From Mactra quadrangularis (Eukaryota > Mollusca > Bivalvia > Venerida > Mactridae): DNA of 64,000 bases. Positions within the stretch are counted from its first letter, which is position 1. Each line of letters starts with the position of its first letter. Location of the stretch: assembly GCA_025267735.1 (NCBI GenBank), contig CM046293.1, forward strand, positions 14,222,560 through 14,286,559, in the 5' to 3' direction. Of this stretch, positions 47,101 through 62,100 are shown piece after piece. Position numbers and translations under genes: made by a program. The notes beneath the pieces were generated by a model. That model did no database searches and was not told the DNA's origin. It saw nothing but the letters and a program-made list of their open reading frames with translations.

Positions 47101-50100
47101 ACCCTATCCCATCCCTCCATATGTTTGAATTTGGTATTTTATATCAAATGAATTAATATAGAATTATATAGTAATCTATGGTTTGCACGATTGTATCAAA
47201 TATATATTGTAATACACATGTTTGGCGGTTCATATAAAAAACCGCATGAACTGAGTAATTTGTCATTTGAAGGTTTAGTATAAGTAATTTAACTTGCTGA
47301 TTACTTCAACCCTCTCACCCTTTTGTCTGGACTTAGAACATGTATTATTATATTATCAATATATTTTCAGAAGCAATTTATTGAAGTGATGTTGTTTGCT
47401 TGTAGTTTTAGAAAGTGAGTTGTACATGTATGTCATCAACATAAGAGAGGAGAGTTTATTATTATTATCAAGATTGTTATTCTTTCCGTCAAGAGATGGA
47501 CACATCAACATCATTTCGTGGATATAAATTTGTGAAACCATCTATTCCCTTTTTGTGTTTACATGAACATTATGTGTTTAAATTAATCGATGGACTCTAG
47601 ATACCAATCACGTTTATTCATAATAAGACTCTATTATTACCATATCATGTGTTACAAGTTGTATTGAATATACACATTATGTGTACAATTTAGTATTTGT
47701 CAGATATCAAATCAAAATTTAATGTCACGAAAATATCAGTAGGACCAAACTAAATATTCTTATCATGATAACAATTTAAAGTATATTTGTTAAACATACT
47801 GCTGCTATACATTATACTCTTCTATCTTAGTATTGTAAATTAGTTTTCCAATTGTATTATTAAACAATAAGTTCGAGCTTATAATTGTATTCACTTTTTT
47901 ATCACTCTGCGAAATGAGGCCCAACATTTGGTGGTGTTGAAGAATGCCTAGAAGCAGACAAATGGGAACAGGGTTCCCGACACAAAGTGTCTGGTTTTAC
48001 CTGGGCGAGTCCACCACATCTGCGGAATGATATTGAAAGTGTGTCTGTAATATCACAAGATATTAATATGATTATTAGATTATGCCACTACCTATGACAA
48101 GGCATGTAAATTATATACCGTATTTGTTAATGTATGCACATATTGTGAATTTCACAAAGTTTATATACTACCATGGGTATCATGACTATGTTATTATATT
48201 TAAATTATGATAATGTATGTTTGGCTAAAAGAAATGAAAGAAGAATAGGCTCATCCTATATGTAACAACTAAACAATATAATTGAATATTGACATTTACT
48301 TCATTATCGCATAAAACAATGCGCATTACACCACAATTGTAAGTCAAAGTTACTGAAAGCTTTCTGATTATTTATTCTTATTGTTATTAGCTTATATCTG
48401 CATATCATTTGTCATAACATGTAAACTAAAGTTCTGTAAACTTATTATTATGTCATCCATGATCAAAGTTTAAAAATACAATTACTAACATCTTACATGT
48501 ATAAATATAAAGAATCACGCTGCATACTTTTTGTGATTTGCTCAATGATACAGTTATAAGAATGTTTATGTGATATGTATAACCATAGAACTAATGTACA
48601 TGTGCTCAAATATATTATAATAAATACACAATGCAGGGCTGTAGATTTAGACCATATTTCTAATGTAAGAAAAAAAATGTAAGATAAAAAAAGTACAAAA
48701 AGAAAAATATAGAAAAAGTAAGAAAATAGAACGGTCAAGATTTAAAAAGCTTATAAGTCTTACTATTTGTTATTAAAAACTACATTAAATTGGTACAAAG
48801 GGAGGCAACAATGGCAAGTTATTAGATCCTATTTAACTCCCTTGCCTATGTAAATCGTATTAGTTAATTTTAAAAAATATCACGCGTGACTGTATAAATT
48901 TTGTTTTTGATTAATTTGATAAGTCTTCAATATAATTTTGTAATAATATTTAAATATCTAGTTAAATAATAAACAAAGAATCTGCAAGCTCAAGTAAGAC
49001 AGAATTAGACACCAATTGAATTTAATTGACATAATAAACTGCTTACTATGACAACCCATTCGTTAGTATTTAACTTGTGATAGAAAACATCACTGTTTTA
49101 ATGTGTATGTCGTTATTTTGACTTAAATGTCATACATATAGCCAAGCGTTTGCCTCCTTTAAGCAAAGCATTTGACTGGCTCTGGTCGTTCCTAAACACC
49201 ATGCTATTCCTTTTTCATAGAAAATGGAAATAAAGCTTGGTTACCAGAGCTGCTTATGTTTTGCTAGGAGTTCGCTTACGCTGTTGATTTTGGTGTTTGT
49301 CTCCGAATGGAGACGAACCGAACTGCATGAGTCGTGCATGTGGTCGCACGATCATGGCGCTTTATTTCCTGTCTCATTTAATTCCCCTCAAAATATTTAA
49401 AGTAAGAAGGCATACTAAATTTATTTAACTCTCAGTTAAATAAATTAGGTCCTATTTTAATGTAATTGACTGAAGTAAGTAATCTGTTACACAATTACAA
49501 TAGGTTAATTCATAGTAGGGATTTAATTTTTTTAGTTGAGATTTTCTCAAAATAATTGCCCATCTACATTCGAGTTCCTTTCCACAAATGCCTTACTTCT
49601 AACAATCATATCACGAGGGGTTTAATAGATAGGAAATGGTGCCAATGCAGTTTCACATTTATATATATATATCACATAATCACATAATCTGCAAAATTAC
49701 GTAGTTATACGTATGCAAATGTCAAACCAGTACGGTACGTGTACAAAATTACATTACGTGTAAGTTAAAATAAAACAATCCAGTCCACTTCATCAATTTT
49801 CAAAACATGGCACACGAGTCCATACTATTGTGGTACAGTGACAAAGTATTAATTCTTGTGAGGACTTCAATTAAAATAAATTAACAGTTAATTTCTTTAA
49901 ACTTTGGTTTGCTTTCAAATTAATACAGATAAGCTTATTGAAACATTTCACCTTGGAAATCTACATGTATATACTCAGCAGTTAATTGTATTAAACTGAT
50001 AATGGGGCGGATCTAGACTTTTTACAATGGATTGTACTATTTCTTGACTTATACTAGTCGATAACTGAGACCATAAATAAATTCTTTCCAATTTTCATTG

Positions 50101-53100
50101 CCGCTTTAATACAAACTATAACATTGCGTTTTGTTCTTAGTGTGCACCTAACATGAAAAGTCTGGATCCACCCAATACTTTCACGCACTGTTTTCTCGAG
50201 TTTTAAGCACGGAAAAACGGTCTGATAATATCAAACACTAAAACCGTGTGGTATGAGATTTATCAAGCACTTTTTAAGCAATTTGATTGGCTGAGAGGGG
50301 GCACCGTTGTCTAATTACTGTTACAAAGCTTACGAAATTTACTCGAGACAATAATGCATACATTGAAACCGTTAAAAGTAGGATAGATACCGATTTGCCC
50401 TACTAAATCTGCACTAGCTATACTTAGACCCAACTTATTTTACTATTTTTATAGCCAGTAAAAACTGACATGCGACAAGTAACATCTGTTTAAATAAAAT
50501 TTGCATTCTCTAAAACAGTTTAAAGTTATTTAGTCATACAATCATGTACTTCAGCTTAATTTACACATACTACACTATGACCTGACTTATTTTGAAAAAA
50601 AGAACCGGACCATGGTCTCCTAACATTCACTTACTCACCTACAGGAGGCTGAACTGTTGTTATAATAGAGTCAGGATAGTCACTGACATTAACTTTGATG
50701 AATTCAAGATCCTGTAAAAGCACTACATCAGAACCGATCATAAAATATAGTTGATCAGAAACAGGAAATGATCGTAAATTTTCATTGAGTATAGTTGTTA
50801 TTTCATCATTCAAAACTGGTTGTATCCCGTTTATTACAAGTGATGCAGTTGTTTGAAATGAATTTTGGAATGTGTCCAATCTGAAATAATAAAACACGAA
50901 ATACAATGAAATCTACTTAAACGGTTACCATCAAAATAACACATAGATGGCATTCGGAACTCCTCGGCCATTCGCTACGAATAACCTCGGACATATTTAG
51001 ACGCCATTTTGGAAAAACCGGTGTTGAAGTAAACACATACACGATCGTTTTGGCGATGACTGAAGTTTCGTTTTTAGTCCGTAAATTTGAAATTACACAG
51101 GTCAAAGATACTGATGAACAATATTTGGTTCAATTTAAAACAAATAAATATGTTAAGACAAAGATCTGTGTGTATACTACAAGAACTATTTTGTGTAACC
51201 GTTACGTGCTTCGCCTCGCGTAGGTAGTAAAATCACAAAAATCCAGTGAAGACCCTCCTACGAATCCATCCGAGATTATTCATTCAAAGGTCGAGGTGCA
51301 CCGAATGACATAGATGAGTCAGTGCAAAACTTGTCTAACTACATGAAAATATATAGAGGATACTTATGTCAATTATCAAACTTTCGCAGTGACCAAATAA
51401 GTGTTGTCCATACACCTAATATTGAATGTTCTAGATCAGTATTTTCGTAACATTACCAAGGGATTGTAATATATACTCTCTGGAAATACACTTCAACACT
51501 GCTGGGTTGAAAAGATAGGTCATTGCTTCATACAGAAACTATTTAACTATCAGTATCATAATACATAGAAGAGTTGTTGTTTCCCCCCCCCTCCCAACGC
51601 ACATCTCCTTTGGCTTACCAACATAAGTTTTCTATTATCTATGAAAAATAGGCAGACGCAAAATCATATGGGTAACCATGATTTATTAAACATTCGCCAT
51701 TGCGTCAATGTAGCTATAATTAAACAGGTTTGCTTAACGCTAATTAAGAATGTTATGAAGAGATATGAAATTGTTAATTTAAGTTACTATATGAAAATAT
51801 GTTTATTTTCAGCAAACATGAAAAATGTCTGAAAACCTTGAAGTAATCAAGATGTACATGAGTTGGATACACAAAAATGTAAAATCATTTTGCTTTTAAG
51901 TGTATAATCATACGAAGTGTCCATTTCTTAAAAAAGCGGGACCCTTTTGTAAGAGCACAATATATTCAACGCCAAATTAAAAATTTCATATACTCTTATC
52001 ATCATAAAATGTACTTACGTATGGCTGTGTATAAAACAATTTAAAAACCTATCACCATATTCTACAGATCCATCCACAATTTGTCCTAACTGAAATCATA
52101 TACCATTCTAGGGTAATCCTACTCGTATAAACACCTCACCTTATTCCTATATAGTTACGCAAAAATGGTATGGCGGTTTTCTTTTACAGCTTAAGTACAA
52201 ATGAACTACAACCGCATGCAGCGACGTCCAGCATTAATATTAAAGTACGGATCATCAACCGGAACGCCATTAACATACCTAACTCTTGTATACTCTATAT
52301 TTTGCCAAGCCATACAGATATTTCCGTCAAGTTAATGGGATTCTAGTATCAACTTTCACCTGGTGAAGCAACTTCTAGACTGACGGGTAAAAATAACAAT
52401 GACACGAAAAACCGTATGAGACCTCCGTATCGTATTGCTTATATAGATTTGGCTTTTAAAGGACTGAATTCATTTTAGTTAAAATCAAGCTTTTTTTACC
52501 CTTAACTGCCCACTTGATTTTGACAGGAAGCATTCTTGTATGTTGCATAAACATAAAAACCAAGCCCATCCGGCTAGTTCAGTCGCAAGCACACAAATCT
52601 ACTCGTTGAAAGGACGTGGGTTCGATACACAGGTGGGGCATACATTTGTGGACTTTGGTCATGAAATATTTCCAGCGGCCAGTCTACCTTTACCTCTAAT
52701 TTTAAATTATGTAGGACAGTTGTCAGTCACCAAGGGAAGTATGCGCATAGAAGCTAGTTAAACAACTAAATCAAGAGATTTAGCATTTCAAGAAATGATG
52801 AGTAGGTTGACTGACCGCAATGATATAACCAATACAATGTGTTTCTACGGCGTTAAATCAAAACCTAATAAAGTATTTTTAAAATGCTATATTTATAAAT
52901 AGATACAAAACATCTTACATACCCCCATGCCAGTGTCAATGTTACCATTACAAAATTGATTTTGTTTCGTTAAAAATTCTCTACTCAGTTCGTCCTGTAA
53001 AGCTGGATCATATAAACTCGAAGCGAGATGTTCAAAAGTAAAGTTTGCTATCCAGCCGTCTAAAAATAAAACATAAAAAGGACATTATTACTATTATTAT

Positions 53101-56100
53101 TGTTATTATTATCATCATTATCATTATCATTATCATTATCATTATCATTATCATTATCGTTATCATTATCATTATTATTATTATTATATACCGCATTTGT
53201 ATATGCTTTTTTTTCATTTTGAATGATGTTTTTAAAAGCGCTTTCATGACAAACATGCCAAATGAGTAAAACACAGAAATACTAACACCGTAGTATAGGT
53301 ATGTTAGTGTTTCTGTGTTTTACTCATATACTGACCTACCTATACCAGGAGCATTTAAGCATTTGGACGATAGTTAAAATTCCTAATGACAATTGCTTTT
53401 CCTGTCCGATTCATGGCGGAAACTCCTAGGGTTCTTGTCTTAGTTATGTGTTTGTGGCGTGCAATGTATAAAAAGTTTTCAAAAAATATATAACAAACAT
53501 GCTTCACTTCGCTTTATAGCAGTGCGACAGGCCTGTACTCTTTGAATGTTGCTGTTCCTGATATTTTGTCAGCTTTTTCCCACACATTTTTAACACATTG
53601 GTCGAGTATCAAACAACAAAATCTTCGTGAAAAGATATCATATAGACTGCTGTCGTATAGGATCTCTTAAGGTAGCTCGGAGGGTCGCGTCGAGATGACC
53701 TTTGAGGCGACCAATCTATGCGTAGCTTTTATCTAGACTATTAAAAGCATTTTGATTTCGTAATTTCTATTTTTAGACCGAGTTATTAAACATAATGATT
53801 GCGTCATGGATATTAAATTGAGAAAAGGTCACCTGAACGTGACCCTCATAACAAAACAGCCAGATGTAAATTAGCGAGTAGGCGAACGGAAAAATTTAGA
53901 TCGGATTTTAATCAGATTGCGAACAACGAAGACTATTGCCTACCATATATAATGTCAAAGTAAGCAGTTAGAGAGTCATAGTAGATGAGATCACTAACAC
54001 GGCTACCAATAAATTCACCAAAACGTTCCAATGGGGCATAGGTTTCTATGGCTTCAGCTACCAGTGTTTGAAAATAAGCTTCAGACTGACTCTCGTAGAA
54101 ATCTAATGTTAGTAACACAGCTACCAGATTTCCAATACTTGAACCATCACTGTAATGATACATACAAAATTATATTAATATCATCTTTTTTATAATTAAT
54201 CTTTCATTATCATTATAACATTTTTATCATTACAATCATCATCATCTTAGACAATATAGTTTAAATATATATAAATTAAATTACATTAACTATAAGTCTC
54301 TTGATAATATTTTAAGGCCAAAGCCACACATTGCATTAGTTATATTACGCTGTCAGACAACTAATTCATCGTGTCAGGAAAGGATTTAGCTTTAAACCAG
54401 TTACTAAGCACATACTTCCGTCAATGACTGACAACTTCCTTTCATGATTTAGAACCGGAAGTAGGAGGGGGAATGACCAAAAAATTATTTCATCACCAAC
54501 AATTATACTCAAATATTTAATATAAATCAAGTTTGACATACTTGTATTCTCTAACAGTGCAACCTCCGTAGTTCTCAAAACCAGATAATGGTTCAACTAA
54601 TCTTTGTAGCTGAAATAAAAGATACCATAGGTAAGTAAATAGATCACATATGTATCACAGTTGAAATATCAAATTTTAGTGAGTTAAACATGCATCAAAA
54701 CCGATAAAATATGTTCTTTGTAACTTAAAAAATAGAGATTACATGCTGATTGCAGCACATTTTGCATCACCGTGAATTAATTTGCTTTCCGAGTGAATCA
54801 ATTAAATTAAATCAATTATTTCATTAACAACAGCATCTGAGACAATAGACAAATAACCGAAACAAAGCAATTGCATAGTGTATAAATTGTTGATATCAGA
54901 ATAAACTTATAAGTTTATATAGACACATTTGATTTGCGGGTACTTGACAAAATTAATCATTTAATTTTTTTTCATTATTTACCTCATCACAAAATGCTGA
55001 CGCACGTGTACGAAATGTTTCTGAATTAGGATCGGCAAGTGCTTGGTCCCACGTAACATCAAGTAACTGGAATGCTATTGGAACACGTGTGAAGTCTGCT
55101 AGCTCACCCAAATAAAACAAGAAATCACCAAGTCGGTAACCTTCATACTGATCAAATCTAACACGAGGCATATTACTGTAAGTAAGATGAAACATGTACC
55201 ATTATTTAATGGTATTCAAATTAATAGGAAATAACTATTAGTGCTGCTGAGATTAATAATAATGTAGCTTAATAATCATATAGCAAATTTGAAACACGAG
55301 GCATATTACTGAAGATAAAAAGAAAATGTTACATTATAAAACGGTATCCAATTAAAGAACAAACACCTTTATTTATATTAGTACTGCTGAGGTTAATGCT
55401 AATGAAGTTTTATAATCATATAGTAAAAATTAAGAATTTGAAATACATAATTCAATCAAAATTTAAATACAGTATAACCACATACAATATATATTAATTA
55501 ATAATAAATAGCTTTAAATACCACATGTAAAGTATTACTGACATTTTCACATTTACATTTTCTTTCGCTGAAATAATTATATTAAGTACTTGTTTGTTTG
55601 TTTGTTGGGTTTAACGCCGTAGCAACACATTTTAAAGGTCATATTACGGTACACAGTCAACCTACTCACTCCTCATGGAAAGGCTAAATCTCTAGATTTA
55701 ACTGTTAACCAACTACTAAGCGCATACTTTCGTCAGTGACTGACAACTGTTCTGCATAATTAAAAATCTTTGGTATGAGGGAGAATGGTCGTAGAAATAA
55801 TTTCATGACAAAGCTCCACAAAAGTATGCCCCGGATTTGCGAGCTACCAACTGAGCTAGCCGTGCGGCTATATGTATATTAAGTACACGTATTTGTCTAA
55901 TAAAATACAACAAAATAAGAAAATAATAAAAATGGTACCTTTCAATAAAAGTTTCAAATTGTGATATGAGCTGTGCAGAATTGAATACCCCTTCTACTTC
56001 AAGATTGTAAGTAACCGCGTCCGGACCAGTACTGAGTAAAATAAATGTATTATTTACGATATACAGACGTAAAACGAAACAAACAATATCAATATGAATT

Positions 56101-59100
56101 TATCATTGTTTATAAAAATTAAACGTAAGTAGACATAGAGAAAGGCAATAAGCTTTGACATAATTTCTGTAAGTTTATTGGACTATGAGAACAACATATT
56201 TACATGGTAACATGAAAACATAACATTATTGTTACTATAGTTTATACATCACGGAGCTATACATAAACCGTTCCCTTAAATTTCCTTAAAGGAATTAGTT
56301 CAAATAAACATGCTTACTTAAGGACGATTTCGGTAGTAAGTTGTGCGCATCGTTCTGCGCATCTCTCAAAACGACGTCAACGTTGAATCAAAATTTTTAT
56401 TTCGATATGCGGTGGTGCTTTCGGCGATTTTCAATGAAAAATCCGCATACAAATGTCCGTCCGACAACTAAGCATTTCTAATAAACAAGGGAATTCACTC
56501 TTTATTATTCCGAAGTAGATTAATTCCCTTAGGTTTCCGTACGCCATTTGCTTTCTGTCTTAAAACTGTGCGGTTTTCGGACATTACACAGCGAGTTTAC
56601 GTGTTGATATTTAGATACTCATTCATTCTAAAATATGAATGCTGGTGGTATTTAATTAGGTAGGTATTAAAGTTCACGTATATCGTTTTATTTTGTGTCT
56701 GCAATTGTTTTAGGGGCCTAAATTAGCGTCAGAATTGAACTAGTTTAAAAGGGTCGACGAAGACGAACGTTTCAGAACGTAAAAAATATTTCTATCTAGT
56801 TATTGTTCAAAGCCTATTTGAAAAGTATAAACAAAATGACATAAACAATGTTATCCCCTATGTTTGAGCATATATGTCCTGGGCTATGAATTTAATGCAT
56901 GCTTATTTTGTTGACAATGTTTAACTTTATTGCTGGAGCGGATTGAGATTTGTTCCAGGGGGGGGGAGGGGGAGGTCCAACCTAAAAATATTTCAAGTGA
57001 AGTCCGGAGACGAATCTTTTGCTTGGAATCCCATTTCAATGCATTGTTTTTTTTCAAGAATATTAGTTATCTGACCTCTACTGGAACTTCCATTGCATTG
57101 AACATGGCATGAGAAAAAATGCAATTTAGGTGGCTTTACACTTTTTGTCTGTAATCCTTACAAATAATGTTTACAGCCGGGTGAGCCCCCCCCCCCCCCT
57201 GTAAAGACTGTAGATATAGACAAAATATATATTTCCACATTTCATGAATAGATCCTTTCAAACCTTTTTTTCTCTTTTTTTTAGATAATGAACAAACAGC
57301 TAAGAATGGGACATACATGATGATGTATTGTGTGATAGAGATGGCCACAGGGCTTAACATTTTCCAAACAGAAAATGAATTGATGCTGATATTCAAGTTG
57401 CCTCCAGGTGTTGGCATCAAGCTTAGTCATATGGTATTGGTAAATATTGCAATTTTTCTTTTAATTTTTTTGAAACAATTATGTAATTTTTAATTATAAA
57501 TAGCTAGAGTAATGTTTGGAAGCTCACCCTAAGTAGATCTATGACAAAGTTTTAAGCTTGATGTGCTTGTTTATGAGTATGTTACAAAAAAAAATATGAA
57601 TCCATTATTGATTTGACTAAATTTAAAGTGAAAAAAAACAGTTTCATTTTATGTTAATTGTAACTTTTTCTTCATTTTGTGTTTCAGAATGACACCCACA
57701 TAATCTGAGAAGTGTGTGTTAGAAATTATAAAGGAGATTGAGATGATTATTCCATCCTGAAAGGGTTTGCCATAGTGGCAGCTTTAACTGTGTGACCATC
57801 ATAAAATATTACAGTTCAACATTCTTGTTATGTAGGACAACCATGAATGTATAAGTTGAGAGACATTTTATTATTAATTGTTATGTTCTGACATTCCAAT
57901 ATATTTGTTGTTTTCAAGTTTTGATAAAATGTACATTACTGAAAGATGTTTAAAAAGTTATAACTGAATAAAATGGCTCATTTGTATAAAATGCATAATT
58001 TATTTGGTGAACTTGATTTTAAATAAATTTTTCTGCACAGAGGGAAATATTGCAGATCCTATTTGGAAGGCTAAGCAGTACTGGTTAATGTCAAAGGTCT
58101 AGAAAGTTCTGGCTGCTATACATGACCCTTATGTGTTGATAAAAAGTGTTCAATCCGTTTAAAAATGTTATTGATATTCAATTGTGAAGAAAATCCTTTT
58201 GTGCAGCAATGCATATTAATACATTGTTTAACATAAAGGTCAAGTTCTGGGGGTTCATTTGGTAATATATGATGTGATGAAGGAATTCCTTTTGGAAAAT
58301 GATCATTCAGTTACCATGGTAACTGGAATACACTTTATATGGTAAAAAAGTTCAAAATTAGCTTATCAGTTCAGAACCTCATAAATTAGCTACTTCATGA
58401 ATGTTTTGATAATAAGAAGACAATAAGTCTTGATTTTTTGCATTTTAATGTTGAAAATAGGTGGGTGGGGTAATGATCATGGCGTTTTTGAAATTTCGTC
58501 CTGATTTATGTATTTTTATCCTTAAGAACTTTATTATTTTGCTATTGAGATGTGTTTTTACACTTTAAATCAGATATTAAAATTACAAGTACTGAAGCAA
58601 TAATATTTTGTTAAATCTTCTATTAAGTCATATTTACCGTGAAATATCATACATTTTTGAATATATGTAGGCTTACGCACGACCATTTTACGACAAAACG
58701 AGTTCAGTGACCCTACATTTTTTTCATTTATTTGTGCTGAACAAACACTTTTCTTAAACATATTAAGATTTAAAAAAAATTGTTGGACCAGTTTTCTTGG
58801 GATTGTACTTTTTATACAAAAATGTATAGAATTTGTATTAGAAATTGTTCAAAATTTTGTGGGCATGTGCTGTTTAAACACCAAATTATAGAAAATATTT
58901 TGGTTGTATATATGGAATTTTTCTTATATTTGCTTCCTTTGGCCTATGTATGTGTTTTAAAATAAAAAGAAACCATAGCATGTCACATGTTTTGTTTTTT
59001 CTGGCTGTTTTTGATTATAGTGGGGGTTCAGATTAACTAGAAAAAGAGCTTCAAATTATTGCATTGGCATGGTCATTTGGTGGTCAGTTATTGAAAAAAC

Positions 59101-62100
59101 GAGTTCAGTGACCTATGTTTTTCTCTTCACCATTGAATTAGTCATGGTCCATTTTACAAAATATGAAAAATTAAAGAAAATTCTTGGACAAATTCTAACT
59201 GTAGAAATCGTCCTTAAAAGGATACAACCTAACAAATACATTTATTAAAATACATATATTCGTCTCTATTAAAAACTCATTTCCAAAAAATTGTTTTTTA
59301 ACATCTCGAAGCATTTAAAAAGTGCGGTAAAAAGTGTTGTTAAGCATCATTATGATATAACTTACCTAAATGATGAAATAGAACACCCAGAATAACTTGG
59401 AAATAATCCAGTATTAGCCATAAATGAATCAACCTAGAAAATACAGATATATAGTGAGCGATTTCAACTAAGAAAGAAATAAAAATGTTCCTGTAATGCT
59501 GTTTTGCTTTTATATACTACAAAAGTGCTTATGTTTAACATTCAAAGAAATCCAAATCGAACTCTGATTTGTGACAAAAAGGGAACGTTTGGTATTTTCT
59601 ATATTCCATATTCAGAAAAAGTAACGATAAAACAATTTTAATTAATGTCTGTTTGTTTGATTGTTTGTTTGTTTTTATAGATTTAACGCCGTGTCAACAC
59701 AATTTAGGTCATTTTACGGCGTCCAGCGCACCTAACCTAGCTTTCCTGGACCATTGTCTATAACCAGTACTCACCTACCCTTCCACAAGGCCATAAACTT
59801 CTCCATATTATCTAATCAATGGAGGAAAATCGACATTATTGTCAAATTTTCATGGAAGGTTATAACTTCCCCGGGTGGGATTCGAACCAGCACCCCCTCG
59901 GGCACTAGATTCCGTTTTTATACATACAAATGAACAAAGAATGAAAATATCCTATAAGTATGTTGAAATAATAATCACTGAAATCTCTGTCAATATCAAC
60001 AACAACCTTAAAGGATTCAATTTGTAATAAATGTAGTCAAAACTATTATTACATGTAACAATGTAAGTGACAGTTCACGTTATCCCGGACCTCATATATT
60101 TAAATATTCATAACCCGTTCACCAAATGAAATGATTAACGTATACTTGGACAAACGTAGTCGCATATATTTGAATATTTAGCAACGATTTGTTAAACAAA
60201 TAAGTCACTTGTCTAAGGACATGGTTATAGAATCCACAACGTAATGTTAATTACATTGTGATTCTCAAGATTGTACTAATACCAAAATATATTTGTAAAA
60301 AAGTAGAATGATACATTCACTTACTGCAGCACAGAATGATGTTTGGTATGCTAAGAACTGACTTGACTCACTATTAGCCAGTTCATTTGAATATGTAAAA
60401 TTAAGTAATCTTTGAGTCATTGTTAAATCTGTAGCTATAAAGTCAGCTACTTTGACTGTTACTCCACCCATCAATACAGCATATGCATCTCCATACCTAG
60501 AAATACATGCATGATATTATTATCTCTCGTTTTTTGTTTTAATAAAAAGAAGTAATTCGTTTCATGCAGCTTAAAAAAACTAGAATAAAATGAGTAATTC
60601 CGGCAATAATATTTTGGTGATTAATGCACTTTTAGAAAATATTTGTTTGGAATCTTTCTAAAAAATGATTGGTAAGTATAAACAAATAAAATTAAACAGA
60701 AATTTTATTTTGTTGAAAGTTTCGACATGTGAGACAAATTAATATTGATATCTTCGTGTTTTGATAAACTTTAGGTTTGACTAGTTAATATTTTAGATTC
60801 ATACTTAAGTCATAACCAAATGTTGAATATAGACGACCTTTAGGTAACATAATTGCAGATGTACCTTTTTAAAACTAGTCTAGATGCCACTATATAAATA
60901 ACATAATTTTTTTATAATGCATTTATAAAGGACAATTAATTAAGGATTAATTAATAAAGAAATGATTAAGGATACAGTTCACCAATGTACATTTTATAAA
61001 CAAATATCACTTAGTACAATTTTTACTAGTTATCGTTCTTTTACCTGAAATTGTCTTTAGATTCAAACAACAGCCCTCTAATGAATTCCCCTTGTCCATC
61101 AGGTTGTGTAGTCGAAAATGCTATGTCTACATTTAGAGCAGCTGGATCAGCCCTGGAAAAAGTAAAAGATAACTACTTATTATGTACCAGTAGGTCAGTT
61201 CTACATTTTTATAGACAAATGGCCACAACCGAGCGACAATTTCTCACCTACACATACATTCGAAACAAATGATCATTTAAACCCAAGTTTAGTTACAAAG
61301 ACGTGGTAAGAAATAGAACTACTCAATCAACGTTGGTTATCAGTATGCATTACAAATCCTCAGTCAGATTCACAGTCATCTATGACTGGTATAGACCATT
61401 TTAGGAGAGGTTTTTAAAAAAATAACAAATTCCAAATTGTCAAATAACAAAGTGTCTATTATGATGTAACAGATTTTACTTACTGTATGCTACTTAAACT
61501 ACATGTTTCATAATTCTCAATACTGTAATCAGTTATAAGGTTATTTATCTGAAATAGAAATTGAAACATGATGACATGAGCTATTTTATCATCTGTCAAA
61601 CATAGAGGAAACCTAACATTAATATCAAGATCATTAAGTACTGAAGCTGACGGTATTGGATGATGAGTTTTCATTTCTGAATGATTGGCCATACTCTTTA
61701 TGTCCTTTGAAAAGATAGCAATGGGCAGTAACCTATGATGATTGTTTACAATCCATACCAAATAATAGAAATACTGAAATAGACCGATGTTAGATTTAAA
61801 TTCACCGAAACCGTCGTCAGATAATGAGTTTACGTAAACTACACGCACAAGATGTTTCTTGCGGCTTCTGATGGTTGAAATAGCAAACTTTAGAATCAGG
61901 TAGACGATTTAAACACTACGTGAGTTCTAGAAAAAATTAATAGTAATGAATTTCTCACATAAGACAAGTCGTAAGAACACATAAACTGTTGCAAGTGTTG
62001 AAACTGAACTAATATTCCAAGTCAAGTATTCTATTAACAAGGATTACAAAACTTTGCCGATCTCAAAGACTGATTTATATTGCCTCATGTATTCTAAAAA

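Noticed and set aside
47900..47990. Primer-binding-site-like GAGGCCCAACATTTGG as sign of an LTR retrotransposon bounded by the 121-125-bp repeats
   Set aside because: The repeats lack TG...CA ends and a target duplication, and the interior has no gag or pol.
53032..53274. Frames with Ile-Met or Ile-Ile runs on both strands
   Set aside because: Translation of the ATT/ATC microsatellite.
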